NCBI RefSeq assembly: GCF_045689235.1
Contig: NZ_CP136864.1
Coordinates: forward strand, 3,658,001 to 3,722,000
Direction: 5' to 3'
Length of the DNA stretch: 64,000 bases
DNA from: Congregibacter variabilis
GTDB taxonomy: Bacteria > Pseudomonadota > Gammaproteobacteria > Pseudomonadales > Halieaceae
The notes under the pieces were generated by a model. The model saw only the letters and a list, made by a program, of their open reading frames with translations, was not told the origin of the DNA and ran no database searches. Below are positions 1 to 8,885 of this stretch, in pieces. The position numbers were made by a program, and so were the translations under genes. Numbering within the stretch: the first letter of the stretch is position 1; each line of letters opens with the position of its first letter.

Positions 1-393
1 CGCATCTTCAGAATCTTCCAGCTGTTTCTGTGAATCGTACAGCAGCGCGAGGTCTGCGCCGGAGATCAGGCTGACGCCTATTCCCAGCAGCACCTCATAG
101 ACAAGAAAGTCGCCAAAGCCATCAGCGAAGACCAGCCACAGAAATCCACAGCCATTGATGCCGGAGCCAATAATGATGGCGCGCCGGCGACCCCAGATGT
201 CTGCGATATAGCCCGAGGGAACCTCGAAACAGGCGATCGTCAGTGCGTAGAGCGCTTGTGTCTGCAGGATCTGCGTCATGGACAAGCCATGCGCCTGCAC
301 CAGCGGTACGAAGATAGGCACGATCAGCACGAAGCTATGAAAGAAGCCCATGAGATAGATGACGTTTGCGTTGACTCTTAATGACCGTTGCAC
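1..393 (-). CDS. MFS transporter, N-terminal part (cut by window edge)
   Basis: Reading the minus strand from a GTG at 393 gives about 131 residues that run off the left edge. The segment has alternating hydrophobic stretches of membrane-helix length and the classic major facilitator motif A between helices 2 and 3 (GYIADIWGRRRA), followed by further helices. AGGG lies about 8 nt before the GTG; an in-frame GTG further upstream is also possible. The family moves small solutes across the inner membrane by secondary transport. Substrate cannot be told from this fragment. Confidence 0.8.
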   Translation of the reverse strand, partial: MQRSLRVNANVIYLMGFFHSFVLIVPIFVPLVQAHGLSMTQILQTQALYALTIACFEVPSGYIADIWGRRRAIIIGSGINGCGFLWLVFADGFGDFLVYEVLLGIGVSLISGADLALLYDSQKQLEDSEDA

Positions 394-456
394 GGTGTTT
401 ACCCTGTTTACCACCGGGAACCCGGGCGGGGAGAGTCTTGTTTCGGGTCTTAAACG

Positions 457-495
457 AAAAAGGCCTCCGAGCCCTGAGTTCTCGGAGGCCTTTTT
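457..495. terminator. Strong bidirectional rho-independent terminator
   Basis: A 15-base inverted repeat (AAAAAGGCCTCCGAG / CTCGGAGGCCTTTTT) with a 9-nt loop, so a GC-rich stem is flanked by an A-run on one side and a T-run on the other. It can terminate transcription in either direction between the MFS gene and the TonB receptor operon. The sequence is unambiguous; activity is inferred. Confidence 0.9.
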
Positions 496-865
496 AAAAA
501 ACTGCGTTTAATTACGCGTTTAGCTTCCTCGAACCACTTTTTGCGTGGCGCATGTCCTTGCCCACGGTCTTCTGCGTTTGGCGCAGAACCACAGGTACCG
601 CCCCCAAGGACGGGGTGTGCGTACAGCAAGTGTGTGAATGAAGCGTATTCATTGGTCCACAGATCCGGACGTGTTTTGACAGGCGCGCATCATGCTCCAC
701 CTTGTCGCTACAGCGCAATCATTAAAGGTCTGCATGTGACTTTTTCACCACGATCCGAGGCAACACAAGTAACGTGACGTGGTTCCTTGGCAGGCAGTCT
801 GAAGGCCAACCAGAGAGTGGGTCAGGCCTGCGATCCGGGGCGGACCGAGGCCTGACGGCAGGGGA
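496..865. other. Gene-poor stretch, no supported gene
   Basis: No convincing gene is visible. On the minus strand one frame stays open from about 689 down to 450 and reads in a protein-like manner (for example WTNEYASF and KKWFEEAKRVIK), but it has no ATG, GTG or TTG at a sensible place, follows an in-frame TGA at 690-692 and runs through the terminator hairpin. It may be the decayed end of an old gene. The short ORFs at 512-718 (minus) and 541-777 (plus) have unnatural composition. Confidence 0.4.
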
Positions 866-3067
866 TTAAAAGGAGTAGGAGCCGGTCACCCCGTAGGTTC
901 GGGGCGGCAGCATGGAGCCGACGCGCAGAGAGTTATACAGTGGGGCCGTGATGATATTGTTAGAAATAACCTCTTCATCACTCAAGTTGCGACCCCAGAG
1001 GCTCAGCATCCAGCGACCCTCGGGACCAAAGCTGTAATCGGCATTGGCATTGATAAGTCCGTAGCCCTCCTGGAAAGCGTCGCTTCGGTTCCATTCGGTA
1101 AAGTACACATCATCCTGATAGTAGCCCTCGCCGCGGACTCGCAGATTGCCGTCGCCCAGTGCTGTTTGATAGGTGAAGCCGAGTTTGAAGGTGTACTCCG
1201 GCGCGTTGGGTAGCGTGTTGCCACTTAGGTCCGTTGGGGTGAAGCCATTGGCATAGTCACCGTTGATGAACTCCTTGTATTCAGCGCTGAGATAGGTCGC
1301 AAACAAATCCACAGTGAGTGAGTCGGTCATAGCGTAGGTCAGCTCAAGCTCTGCACCGTAGTTTTCGGCCTCTGCAGCATTGATGGTGCTGACGGTACTG
1401 GTTTCATCGACAAATGAGATTTGTACGTTCTGATAATCGTAGAAGAAGGCGGCGAGAGAGTAATTCAGCCGGCCGTCGCTGCTGCTGCCTTTGTACCCCA
1501 GCTCAAAGGCATCCACTGTCTCGGGATCCAAAGGGGGGCTCAAGCTACCGGTGTTGATGACGCCAGACTTAAACGCCTGGTTATAGGTGGCGTACATAAG
1601 AGTATTATCGTTGGGCCGGTACTCCAGCGTGACTCTCGGCGTTATGTCATCCCAGTCAGCTTTTGCATCCGTAGGTATGTTAAATCCCGCGGCGTCAAAG
1701 ATGAATGCGCCGGTTCCTTCCCGCTCTTCGTAGTTGTAGCGTGCACCGGCAATCACTGTGAATTGCTCGCCCAGGGGGACGGTGACCTCTACAAATGCGG
1801 CGTAGGCGGTGATATCAACATCGCCGTCCTGTAGGTATTTGCCACTGTTTAAGAAGTCACCGATGGGTGTTCCACAGGTGGCTGGAGCCGCAAAAAAGCA
1901 AAAGTTGGTCAGGGGAACAAACACTTCACCAAAGAGTTCTTCTTCGAAATACATGGCCCCGGCAAGAATGCTGTAATTGTCGCGCTCTACATTCAGTGTG
2001 AATTCCTGCCCGAAGGAGTCACTCTCTTCTGTGTAGTTGTTTTGGCCAAACAGATCGACTTCGGTGGAGTCCAGGTCGTCGCGAAGAAAGCGATCCATAT
2101 TCTGCGCTGAGGTGGTAGAGCGAAGTGATACATTCTCGGACAACTCAAAGTTCAGGATCATGTTCGCCATGTAGCCTTCACGGGTATTGATAGCTTCCTG
2201 ATCTGAGTAGATGTCATATAGAGAACCACCGACATCAAATACGGTGCTTCCGCCCAGGGCTGTTACCGCCGGTGGTAAGCCTCCTGCTGTGCCCGCCGAG
2301 GGTCCAAAGTAGTGGAACGCGTAGTTGTTATCGTCTTCTTCGTAGTACTGATAAGACAGCGTCGCATCCCAGTTGGCGTCGGGGTTGTAGCTTAAGGTTG
2401 CGCGGTAAGCGTCGGCATTGCGATCGTCGACCTCGTTGCCGGTAAAGAGGTTACTGCCGTAGCCATCGCGACGCTCGATCTTGGTCGCCAGACGTAAAGC
2501 CAGCGCATCGGTAATAGGCAGATCTACAGCACCCTCAAGGGTTCCCATGCTGTAATTGCCGGCTGTCAGATTGATGTAACCGCCTAACTCATCGCCCGGT
2601 TTAGCGGTGACCACATTGATGGCTCCGGCGGTAGCGCCTCGTCCGTAGAGTGTGCCCTGAGGTCCTCTAAGAACTTCTACCTGCTCCAAATCGAACATTC
2701 CCACCAATTGAGCGGCGGGGCGCGGAATGATGGCGCCATCTTGAAGTATTGACACCGCGCCTTCTCCGCCAATATCAATGCTGGTCATGCCTATGCCGCG
2801 CATAAACACTCGGGCAAAGCCGAATTGATCGCCGATGGACATGTTGGGTATCTCGGTATACATGTCGCGAACAGTTTGTACACCGCCGGGACCGATAGCA
2901 TCGGCTCCGATGACGTTAGCCGCAACAGACAGATCCGATAGGCTGGCATCTCGCTTAGTAGCTGTTACTACGACCTCTTCGAGAGCATTTTGCGCTGTGG
3001 CCAGACCCGGTGTGAGTACTGCGGCTGCGACAGCCGCTGCCAATATCTTTGATGGTATTCCTTGCAT
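866..3067 (-). CDS. TonB-dependent outer membrane receptor
   Basis: A 733-aa outer-membrane receptor. I chose the ATG at 3067, not the one 13 codons upstream, because AGGGAAA precedes it and it gives a clean signal peptide (residues 1 to about 25, ending ATA-Q). A TonB-box-like stretch (EEVVVTATK) follows, then the plug with VLRGPQGTLYGRGA, then a long beta-barrel ending in aromatic Phe (SYSF). Such receptors import large or scarce ligands across the outer membrane using TonB energy. It is last in a leftward operon after the acyl-CoA ligase (70-nt gap), so it probably imports the compound or precursor degraded by this locus rather than iron; that is inference. Confidence 0.93.
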   Translation of the reverse strand: MQGIPSKILAAAVAAAVLTPGLATAQNALEEVVVTATKRDASLSDLSVAANVIGADAIGPGGVQTVRDMYTEIPNMSIGDQFGFARVFMRGIGMTSIDIGGEGAVSILQDGAIIPRPAAQLVGMFDLEQVEVLRGPQGTLYGRGATAGAINVVTAKPGDELGGYINLTAGNYSMGTLEGAVDLPITDALALRLATKIERRDGYGSNLFTGNEVDDRNADAYRATLSYNPDANWDATLSYQYYEEDDNNYAFHYFGPSAGTAGGLPPAVTALGGSTVFDVGGSLYDIYSDQEAINTREGYMANMILNFELSENVSLRSTTSAQNMDRFLRDDLDSTEVDLFGQNNYTEESDSFGQEFTLNVERDNYSILAGAMYFEEELFGEVFVPLTNFCFFAAPATCGTPIGDFLNSGKYLQDGDVDITAYAAFVEVTVPLGEQFTVIAGARYNYEEREGTGAFIFDAAGFNIPTDAKADWDDITPRVTLEYRPNDNTLMYATYNQAFKSGVINTGSLSPPLDPETVDAFELGYKGSSSDGRLNYSLAAFFYDYQNVQISFVDETSTVSTINAAEAENYGAELELTYAMTDSLTVDLFATYLSAEYKEFINGDYANGFTPTDLSGNTLPNAPEYTFKLGFTYQTALGDGNLRVRGEGYYQDDVYFTEWNRSDAFQEGYGLINANADYSFGPEGRWMLSLWGRNLSDEEVISNNIITAPLYNSLRVGSMLPPRTYGVTGSYSF

Positions 3068-3136
3068 GATGTTTCCCTGCCCTGTTATTAAATTATGTTT
3101 TTGCATGGGTGATTTCTGCAGTTGTGGAGTCTTGTT

Positions 3137-4753
3137 TTAGCTACTCAGCGCCTCCCGTTTTACTTTGATCCCGGCTTTCTCTCTATCCCAGGTATCAATT
3201 GTGATGGCCTGTTTGCGAAGAATGTGCTTCAGGACCTTCGCCGACGGTGTCTTTGGTAGTTCGTCCATGATTCGGATATATCTTGGAACCATAAAGTAGG
3301 CCATGCGCTCAATGAGAAACTGCGTTAAGTCAGCAGGATCAATGCTTCGTCCCTCGACCGGGGCAACGCAGATCATGACATCGTCTTCGCTAAGCTCACT
3401 GGGCACCCCATAGGCGGCTGCCTCGCGCACTTGGGGATAGGCAACGACCTCTGCTTCGACTTCGAAAGAGGAGATGTTTTCTCCCCGGCGCCGGATAGCG
3501 TCTTTACGACGGTCCACAAAGTAGTAATAGCCCTCTTCATCCAGTCGGAAACAATCGCCGGTATGAAACCAGCCATTGCGCCAGGCCTCGGCGGTGGCTT
3601 TTGGATTCTTGTAGTAACCGGAGTTCATGCCCCAGGGTCGATCCGTGCGAACGAGCATTTCTCCAATTTCGCCCAAGGGTACTTCGCAGTCGTTTTCGTC
3701 CACGAGGCGTACATCAACGCCAGCTCGTTTTTTGCCACAGGTTCCGCGACTCGTGGGGTTGGGGTCAGAAACAATGGGTGATGAAATTTCGGTCATGTTG
3801 AAGATGGTGTAAATGTCTATGCCAAACCGGGTGTGCAGATCGCCCGCAGCCTCGGTCATCGGTACCATGAACGCGAGTCTTAAGCTGTGGTCCCGGTCGT
3901 CCGGTGACGGCTGTTGCTTGAGCAAAAACGTTGCCATAACGCCCAGCAGGAAGGCGGCGCTGGTTTTGGTTTCGCGTACAAATGGCCAAAAGCGTTCGGT
4001 ATCAAAGTTTTCCATTACCGCTATGGAGCCTCCACGAGCGAGCATGACCGAGATGATGCCCATGCCCCCGATATGGAACAGAGGCATATTGATAAGGAAG
4101 CGATCCTCGCCGGTAACGAAGTGCCAGGTCTCTGGTCCCGCATTGGTAAACAGGTGCAGGTACGAAGACAAAACGCCTTTGGAAGGTCCTGTGGTACCCG
4201 AGGTGTAGATGATTGACTGATTGTCCCAGGGCTCGATGGGGTTTTGCAGCTGCGGAAGTTCACTCTCTTTTCCGCGTAATTGTTCAAAGCTTTCGCACGG
4301 TAGAGGGGAGCTTTCTGCCTCGCCACCTACCGCAATTACGGCGCTAAGCTCGGCAGTATCAACGTCTGCCAGGCGCGGCACCAGATCGCGATGAGAAACC
4401 AGGAGTTTGGCATCGGAGTTTTTAAGGACGTGCTCCAAAAGACCGCCTTTGTAAGCCGTGTTGAACGGCACGAAGACAGCCCCCAGGTAATTGATTGCAA
4501 AGAAAGTGAGAATCCCTTCGCGTCCACCAAAGAGCCAAACGGCGACATGATCTCCCTGGCAAACGCCGCGCTGTGCAAGTCCGACGGCCACACTGATGAC
4601 CTCATCACGCAGTTCCTTGTAGGTCCAGGTGTCGCCGTTCTCAAAGACGGCATAGACCGTGTCTGGTGTTTCTTCGGCCCATTTGTCGATGAGATAGCGC
4701 ACAACACAGTCTTCGCGCGCGGGTACTCGTGGGTCCTGATGAACTGCAGTCAC
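3137..4753 (-). CDS. AMP-forming acyl-CoA ligase (CaiC/fadD-like)
   Basis: A 538-aa ANL-family enzyme that activates a carboxylic acid to its CoA thioester through an acyl-adenylate. The P-loop IYTSGTTGPSKG is near residue 180, the hinge/A8 region (HTGD, then VDRRKDAIRRRGENIS) is near 400-430, and the C-terminal catalytic lysine lies in PKTPSAKVLK. GTG at 4753 is chosen because AAGGAG lies six bases upstream; the longer frame to 4945 overlaps tetR and has unnatural sequence. It sits 11 nt after the TetR gene. It most resembles crotonobetaine/carnitine-type and medium-chain ligases. Context suggests it primes the substrate for the B12 mutase pathway across the divergent promoter. Confidence 0.9.
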   Translation of the reverse strand: MTAVHQDPRVPAREDCVVRYLIDKWAEETPDTVYAVFENGDTWTYKELRDEVISVAVGLAQRGVCQGDHVAVWLFGGREGILTFFAINYLGAVFVPFNTAYKGGLLEHVLKNSDAKLLVSHRDLVPRLADVDTAELSAVIAVGGEAESSPLPCESFEQLRGKESELPQLQNPIEPWDNQSIIYTSGTTGPSKGVLSSYLHLFTNAGPETWHFVTGEDRFLINMPLFHIGGMGIISVMLARGGSIAVMENFDTERFWPFVRETKTSAAFLLGVMATFLLKQQPSPDDRDHSLRLAFMVPMTEAAGDLHTRFGIDIYTIFNMTEISSPIVSDPNPTSRGTCGKKRAGVDVRLVDENDCEVPLGEIGEMLVRTDRPWGMNSGYYKNPKATAEAWRNGWFHTGDCFRLDEEGYYYFVDRRKDAIRRRGENISSFEVEAEVVAYPQVREAAAYGVPSELSEDDVMICVAPVEGRSIDPADLTQFLIERMAYFMVPRYIRIMDELPKTPSAKVLKHILRKQAITIDTWDREKAGIKVKREALSS

Positions 4754-4764
4754 AACGGTCTCCT

Positions 4765-5490
4765 TTATTTTCTTAATCCTGTTATGGGGGTGGCCTTCGC
4801 GGTGTCTTTTGCGGCCTCGGCTGCTTGTCGTGATTCGATGTCCAGGGTCTCTATGCGTATCGGAGAGTGCACAATGCGCGCTACGTTCTGTATCAACGTG
4901 GCAAGAACTTCGGTTTCCGACCAGTGGCCCCCCGGTGTGTACCACAGGGCCACCCAGCTCATCATTCCACCGATGGTGGTCGCGGTGAGCCCTGGATTGT
5001 CTACCGTGAATTCACCGGCTTTCGTCCCTTCCAGCAATAGATTGGCAAGACGATGATCGAATAGAGAACGGAGTTCTCGTATCTCCCGCGCCGAGGTCTC
5101 ATCAAGGTTTTTTTCTTCGCGAAGATACACAACGATGTTCTCTTCGTTATCAAGAATCAGTCGCGTGACCTTGTCGACAATGAGCTTTAGTCGATCCCAG
5201 GGCGATCCGGGAGAGGCGAGGCAATTGTCCAGTGCATCCAGTGAGACGCTGATACCGAGCTTTGAAATATCGAACAGGATCTCGCCTTTATTCTTGTAGT
5301 AACTATAAATAAAGGGTTTGGTGACTTTCAGGCGCTCGGCGATGGCATCGATGGTCGCGCTTTCATAACCCTGCTGGAAGAACAGATGCGCGGCTTCTTC
5401 GCGAATCCGCCGACGTTTGAAGGTGGCAAGCTCACTCTTGAGCCCGCCGCCCGCGGAGTGTTTGTCTGCCAGTGAAGGTTCTGCTGCCAT
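4765..5490 (-). CDS. TetR/AcrR-family transcriptional regulator
   Basis: A 241-aa regulator with an N-terminal TetR helix-turn-helix (about residues 28-72, including FFQQGYESATIDAIAERL and VTKPFIYSYYKNK) and a larger ligand-binding C-terminal domain. It starts 8 nt after the Fe-ADH stop and ends 11 nt before the acyl-CoA ligase, so it is cotranscribed with both. Regulators of this type near acyl-CoA genes usually sense acyl-CoAs or the free substrate and repress the operon; here the likely target is the AT-rich divergent promoter at 6675-6840. Ligand unknown. Confidence 0.92.
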   Translation of the reverse strand: MAAEPSLADKHSAGGGLKSELATFKRRRIREEAAHLFFQQGYESATIDAIAERLKVTKPFIYSYYKNKGEILFDISKLGISVSLDALDNCLASPGSPWDRLKLIVDKVTRLILDNEENIVVYLREEKNLDETSAREIRELRSLFDHRLANLLLEGTKAGEFTVDNPGLTATTIGGMMSWVALWYTPGGHWSETEVLATLIQNVARIVHSPIRIETLDIESRQAAEAAKDTAKATPITGLRK

Positions 5491-5498
5491 CGGGTGTC

Positions 5499-6674
5499 TT
5501 ATCCGGCGGCCATCTTCAGTACCGGCAATACGTCTTCAGCTTTTTCTACAGTTCGTGGATTTGTTCGCGCCCAGAAGTCATGCATGGTGTTTTCGGCAAC
5601 CAGCGCATGGTCAGCCTCGGTGACGCCTACGGCCGCCAGCGATCTGGGCATGCCCAAACTGGTGATGAACTCATCGACAATCACAGAGGCAGCTTCATCG
5701 GGCCGTCCAAAAGCACGGCTGATACGCTTTTGCCGGTCGCCGTTGACGGATTCATTGAAGGCTAATACAGCAGGGGCCATGACACAGGAGCAATATCCAT
5801 GGGGCACATCAAAGCTGCCGCCCAGTACATGTCCCACAGCATGACTGAGACCCATGGGAACGCCACCGACAATAGGAATCATTGATTGCCAGGCACCAAC
5901 CTGACACTTGAGTCGGGCTTCGAGATCACTGGGGTCTGCTTTGACTCGTGACAGGCCGTCACTCAGTAGCTCCAGAGCACTGGCGGCCATACCGTCTGCA
6001 AAATGATTCGAGGCCAAAGAGCCCAAAGCCTCCAGGGCGTGATCAACGGAGCGAACGCCGGTAGACAGCCACAACCACTCCGGCGTGTGCACAGTGAGCG
6101 CTGGATCAAGAATAACGGTCACTGGGGCCATGAGACGAGTTTCATAAGCCTGCTTGAGTTTTAGCTTTTCGTCGGTCGCGCCGCTTAGGGGATTGAACTC
6201 GCCGCCTGAGAGGGTTGTAGGGCAGATTATGGCGCGGACGTCGGGACCATCAAAAACCGGCTTTATGACTTCGCCTTCGTCATTAACATAGACCCGATAG
6301 TCGTCCATCTGGTCGTGCTCACGGATGTTGTGCTTCAAGCAGATGGTGACAATTTTCCCGGCATCGGTGACAGATCCGCCCCCAACGGTGACCACCAGAT
6401 CTGCGTTGGCCTCTCGGGCCATGGCTGCAGCTTCGAGTACCGCGCCTCGAGGGGCGTGTGCGGGCATGCCGTGATAGGTGGCAGCGACTTTACTACCCAA
6501 TGCTTTACGGATCTGATCGATTTCATCGGTTTGTTCATTGAGACTTGAGCTGACGAGTAAAAATACGCGTTCGGCTCCCAGTCGTTCGGCTTCTGCAGCA
6601 ATCGCGACCGAAGCCCGCTCGCCCATGTACACTTTTTCTGTGGCCGTCAGGTCAAGAACTGAGGGAGACACCAT
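5499..6674 (-). CDS. Iron-containing alcohol dehydrogenase
   Basis: A 391-aa member of the group III Fe-ADH/maleylacetate reductase family. The ATG at 6674 has AAGGAA upstream and is preferred to the GTG at 6710. The NAD(P) loop appears as VGGGSVTDAGK (usually GGGSxxD), and metal-ligand histidines are visible in DHALEALGS, GLSHAVGHVLGG and VPHGYCS. The enzyme should interconvert an alcohol and an aldehyde or ketone with NAD(P). It is first in the leftward catabolic operon with TetR, acyl-CoA ligase and TonB receptor. Substrate unknown. Confidence 0.9.
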   Translation of the reverse strand: MVSPSVLDLTATEKVYMGERASVAIAAEAERLGAERVFLLVSSSLNEQTDEIDQIRKALGSKVAATYHGMPAHAPRGAVLEAAAMAREANADLVVTVGGGSVTDAGKIVTICLKHNIREHDQMDDYRVYVNDEGEVIKPVFDGPDVRAIICPTTLSGGEFNPLSGATDEKLKLKQAYETRLMAPVTVILDPALTVHTPEWLWLSTGVRSVDHALEALGSLASNHFADGMAASALELLSDGLSRVKADPSDLEARLKCQVGAWQSMIPIVGGVPMGLSHAVGHVLGGSFDVPHGYCSCVMAPAVLAFNESVNGDRQKRISRAFGRPDEAASVIVDEFITSLGMPRSLAAVGVTEADHALVAENTMHDFWARTNPRTVEKAEDVLPVLKMAAG

Positions 6675-6840
6675 TGCTGATTCCTTATGTTTGTTTATGT
6701 CAGCTTGCACGGTTAGATAGCTAGAGTAATATTTTCTTATTAACAGTCAAGTAAATGTTTAATCAGTAGACATAGGTTATTAGGCGGTAGTATCGTTTGC
6801 GCATCGTTCCTATCGAATAAACCAACAATCAGGGCGTCTT
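6675..6840. promoter_or_regulatory. Divergent catabolic promoter region with imperfect palindrome
   Basis: This 166-bp gap separates the ADH-tetR-ligase-TonB operon from the mutase operon. It is strikingly AT-rich compared with both sides. An imperfect inverted repeat, TTAACA (6740-6745) and TGTTTAA (6756-6762), could be a TetR operator. Both operons must start here, so shared control by the encoded TetR protein is plausible. The operator assignment is a guess from symmetry only. Confidence 0.45.
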
Positions 6841-8475
6841 ATGCAGCAACCACCCGATGATTCTGGCGATTGGGTAAGTGCCTCCGGCATTCCTCTCAAG
6901 AGCTATTACATGGCCGAGGACATTCCCTCGGGACATCAAAAAGTCCTTAATGCGGCCCCCGGCGAAGCGCCATTCCATCGAGGTAGCTATCCCACTGGGT
7001 ATCGCACCAAGCCCTGGCGTATTTTTCAGCTCAGTGGTTTCGGCAAACCTGAAGATGAGAACGAACGCATCCAGTTTCTCCTGGAGCAGGGCGAGACCGG
7101 CTTCATCATGGAGCACGATCGCAATACGGCTGACCACCTGTACAACGTTGATCACCCCGAGGTGTTGGCGCGTCGCGAGGATGTAGGTTTGACCGGCGCT
7201 GTGATGCAAAGCGTGCGGGATATCGATATCTGCATGAAAGACCTGCCCATAGAAACCAGCTACGGGCACGCTGGTGGGGCAGTGGTTCAGCACGCGCCTT
7301 TTGCGCTGGCGGGCTACTGGACTGTAGCCAAACAGCGGGGCTTTGATTTATCCCGACTTCCCGGCACCGGGCAGAGTGATTTCTTCTTAACCTACCTTGG
7401 TTGCGTTACCAAGCAACAAATTCCTACGGATGCTGGTTTGCGGTTTAACGCCGATATTATGGAGTTCTGTGATCAACATCTGCCACGCTGGGTGCCCGTA
7501 TCCATTGCTGGTTACAACGGCGCAGACAGTGGTTTGAATGCTCCCCAGGAGCTCGGGGCACTGTTTGCCAATGCTGTGGAGTATCTCGAAGAGATTAAGC
7601 GGCGGGGAACCATGCCTATCGCCCGTGCGGCCCGCGCCTGTGGTGGCGTCAGCTTTCGTATGTCCATGGATATTTTCGAAGAGGCGAGCAAGCTTCGCGC
7701 GGCGCGTCTTATGTGGACGCAGCTTTTGAGCGAGCGCTACGACGTGCACGATCCTAAGGTCAGTAACTTGCGCATTCACTGCGTGACAGCTGGCTCGCGC
7801 ATGACCTACCAGCAGCCCATTAACAATATCGTCAGAGGAACCTTAATGGGCTTGGCTGCAGCCTTAGGCGGTGTGCAATCGCTGGGCGTAAGCGGTTATG
7901 ACGAGGCTCTTTCGATTCCGTCAGAGCATGCGCATCAGATGTCTGTGCGTATCCAGCAGGTATTGCAGGAAGAGACCAATATTGCGGCCGTTACCGATCC
8001 TCTCGGCGGCTCGTACTACATAGAAACGCTCACGGCGCAGCTCATCGAGCGAGCCTGGGCGTTTTTTGACGAGATTCAGGAGCAAGGCGGGTTTTTGGCG
8101 GCGCTGGATAGTGGCTGGATGCACCAAAAGGCGACTGAAAACCAGCATAAAGAATTCATGGCTCAATCTGACGGTACGCAGAAAATCATCGGGGTAACGG
8201 ATCACACCGACGACATTTCACCCTTTGAGGTTGATGGGTTTATGGGGGTCGATGATGCCTTTGATGTTGCGCTTGCGCGTTTGGAAGAAGTGAAACGCAC
8301 CCGACATGAAAAAGCGGCCGGCAGTGCGATGCGTGAACTTGAAACGGTCCTTCGTTCAGACCGTAATATTATGCCCGCCATGATGACTGCGCTGGAGTGT
8401 GAAGTCACTCTGGGTGAAGTCGGCGATATATATCGCGATGCATTTGGCGACTGGGCAACCCCCATACAGACCTAA
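6841..8475 (+). CDS. Atypical B12-dependent acyl-CoA mutase, large subunit
   Basis: A 544-aa homologue of the catalytic (TIM-barrel) part of methylmalonyl-CoA mutase; the B12 domain is a separate downstream gene, as in 2-hydroxyisobutyryl- and isobutyryl-CoA mutases. The fold is supported by PTGYRTKPW near residue 51 and KLRAARLMW. Aligned by eye to Propionibacterium MCM, Tyr89 becomes Leu64 (KPWRIFQLSGF), Arg207 becomes Cys188 or a neighbour, and His244 becomes Asn226 (SIAGYNGADSG), while Gln197 and Tyr243 are kept. The DLPT loop is replaced and about four residues longer. It therefore probably rearranges a different acyl-CoA. It heads an operon with its B12 subunit and a MeaB-type chaperone. 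Confidence 0.85.
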   Translation: MQQPPDDSGDWVSASGIPLKSYYMAEDIPSGHQKVLNAAPGEAPFHRGSYPTGYRTKPWRIFQLSGFGKPEDENERIQFLLEQGETGFIMEHDRNTADHLYNVDHPEVLARREDVGLTGAVMQSVRDIDICMKDLPIETSYGHAGGAVVQHAPFALAGYWTVAKQRGFDLSRLPGTGQSDFFLTYLGCVTKQQIPTDAGLRFNADIMEFCDQHLPRWVPVSIAGYNGADSGLNAPQELGALFANAVEYLEEIKRRGTMPIARAARACGGVSFRMSMDIFEEASKLRAARLMWTQLLSERYDVHDPKVSNLRIHCVTAGSRMTYQQPINNIVRGTLMGLAAALGGVQSLGVSGYDEALSIPSEHAHQMSVRIQQVLQEETNIAAVTDPLGGSYYIETLTAQLIERAWAFFDEIQEQGGFLAALDSGWMHQKATENQHKEFMAQSDGTQKIIGVTDHTDDISPFEVDGFMGVDDAFDVALARLEEVKRTRHEKAAGSAMRELETVLRSDRNIMPAMMTALECEVTLGEVGDIYRDAFGDWATPIQT

Positions 8476-8486
8476 GGATAATAAGA

Positions 8487-8873
8487 ATGGCTGACACTGG
8501 TAAACGTATCCTCATGGCCAAAACGGGTCTTGATGGACACTGGCGGGGCCCAACTATTGTGGCGACGGCGCTTCGCGATGCAGGCTTTGAGGTGATTATG
8601 ATCGGCATGGCGCGTTCCGATGAGGTGTTGCAGGCCGCTATTGATGAAGATGTCGACCTGGTGGGCCTCAACATTGGTGGGCATATCGACGTTGCCCTTC
8701 GCGCCGTGGAGCTGGTGCAAACCGAATGCGAGGGTATGCCGATTTTCTGCGGTGGTGTTGTGCCGCCGCATGCCAAGCGGCGGCTTGAGGCGCTGGGTGT
8801 GGAAGTGTTTCCACCCGGGTCTCAGTTGCCCGACATTGTCGATTCAGCGCGCCGTCTTACCGGTATTGCCTGA
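8487..8873 (+). CDS. Acyl-CoA mutase B12-binding small subunit
   Basis: A 128-aa stand-alone cobalamin-binding domain. It carries the base-off/His-on signature DGHWRG (D-x-H-x-x-G) near residue 16, then GLNIGGH near residue 59 and CGGVVPP near residue 87, matching the C-terminal domain of methylmalonyl-CoA mutase. It would bind adenosylcobalamin and dock on the large subunit encoded 11 nt upstream. The split architecture is that of HcmB/IcmB-type mutases. High confidence in fold, none in the acyl substrate. Confidence 0.93.
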   Translation: MADTGKRILMAKTGLDGHWRGPTIVATALRDAGFEVIMIGMARSDEVLQAAIDEDVDLVGLNIGGHIDVALRAVELVQTECEGMPIFCGGVVPPHAKRRLEALGVEVFPPGSQLPDIVDSARRLTGIA

Positions 8874-8885
8874 GCCTTCCCTGGC

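Noticed and set aside
512..718. 68-codon minus-strand ORF rich in Cys and His
   Set aside because: Composition unlike neighbours, no ribosome site, no recognisable family; probably chance in a non-coding stretch.
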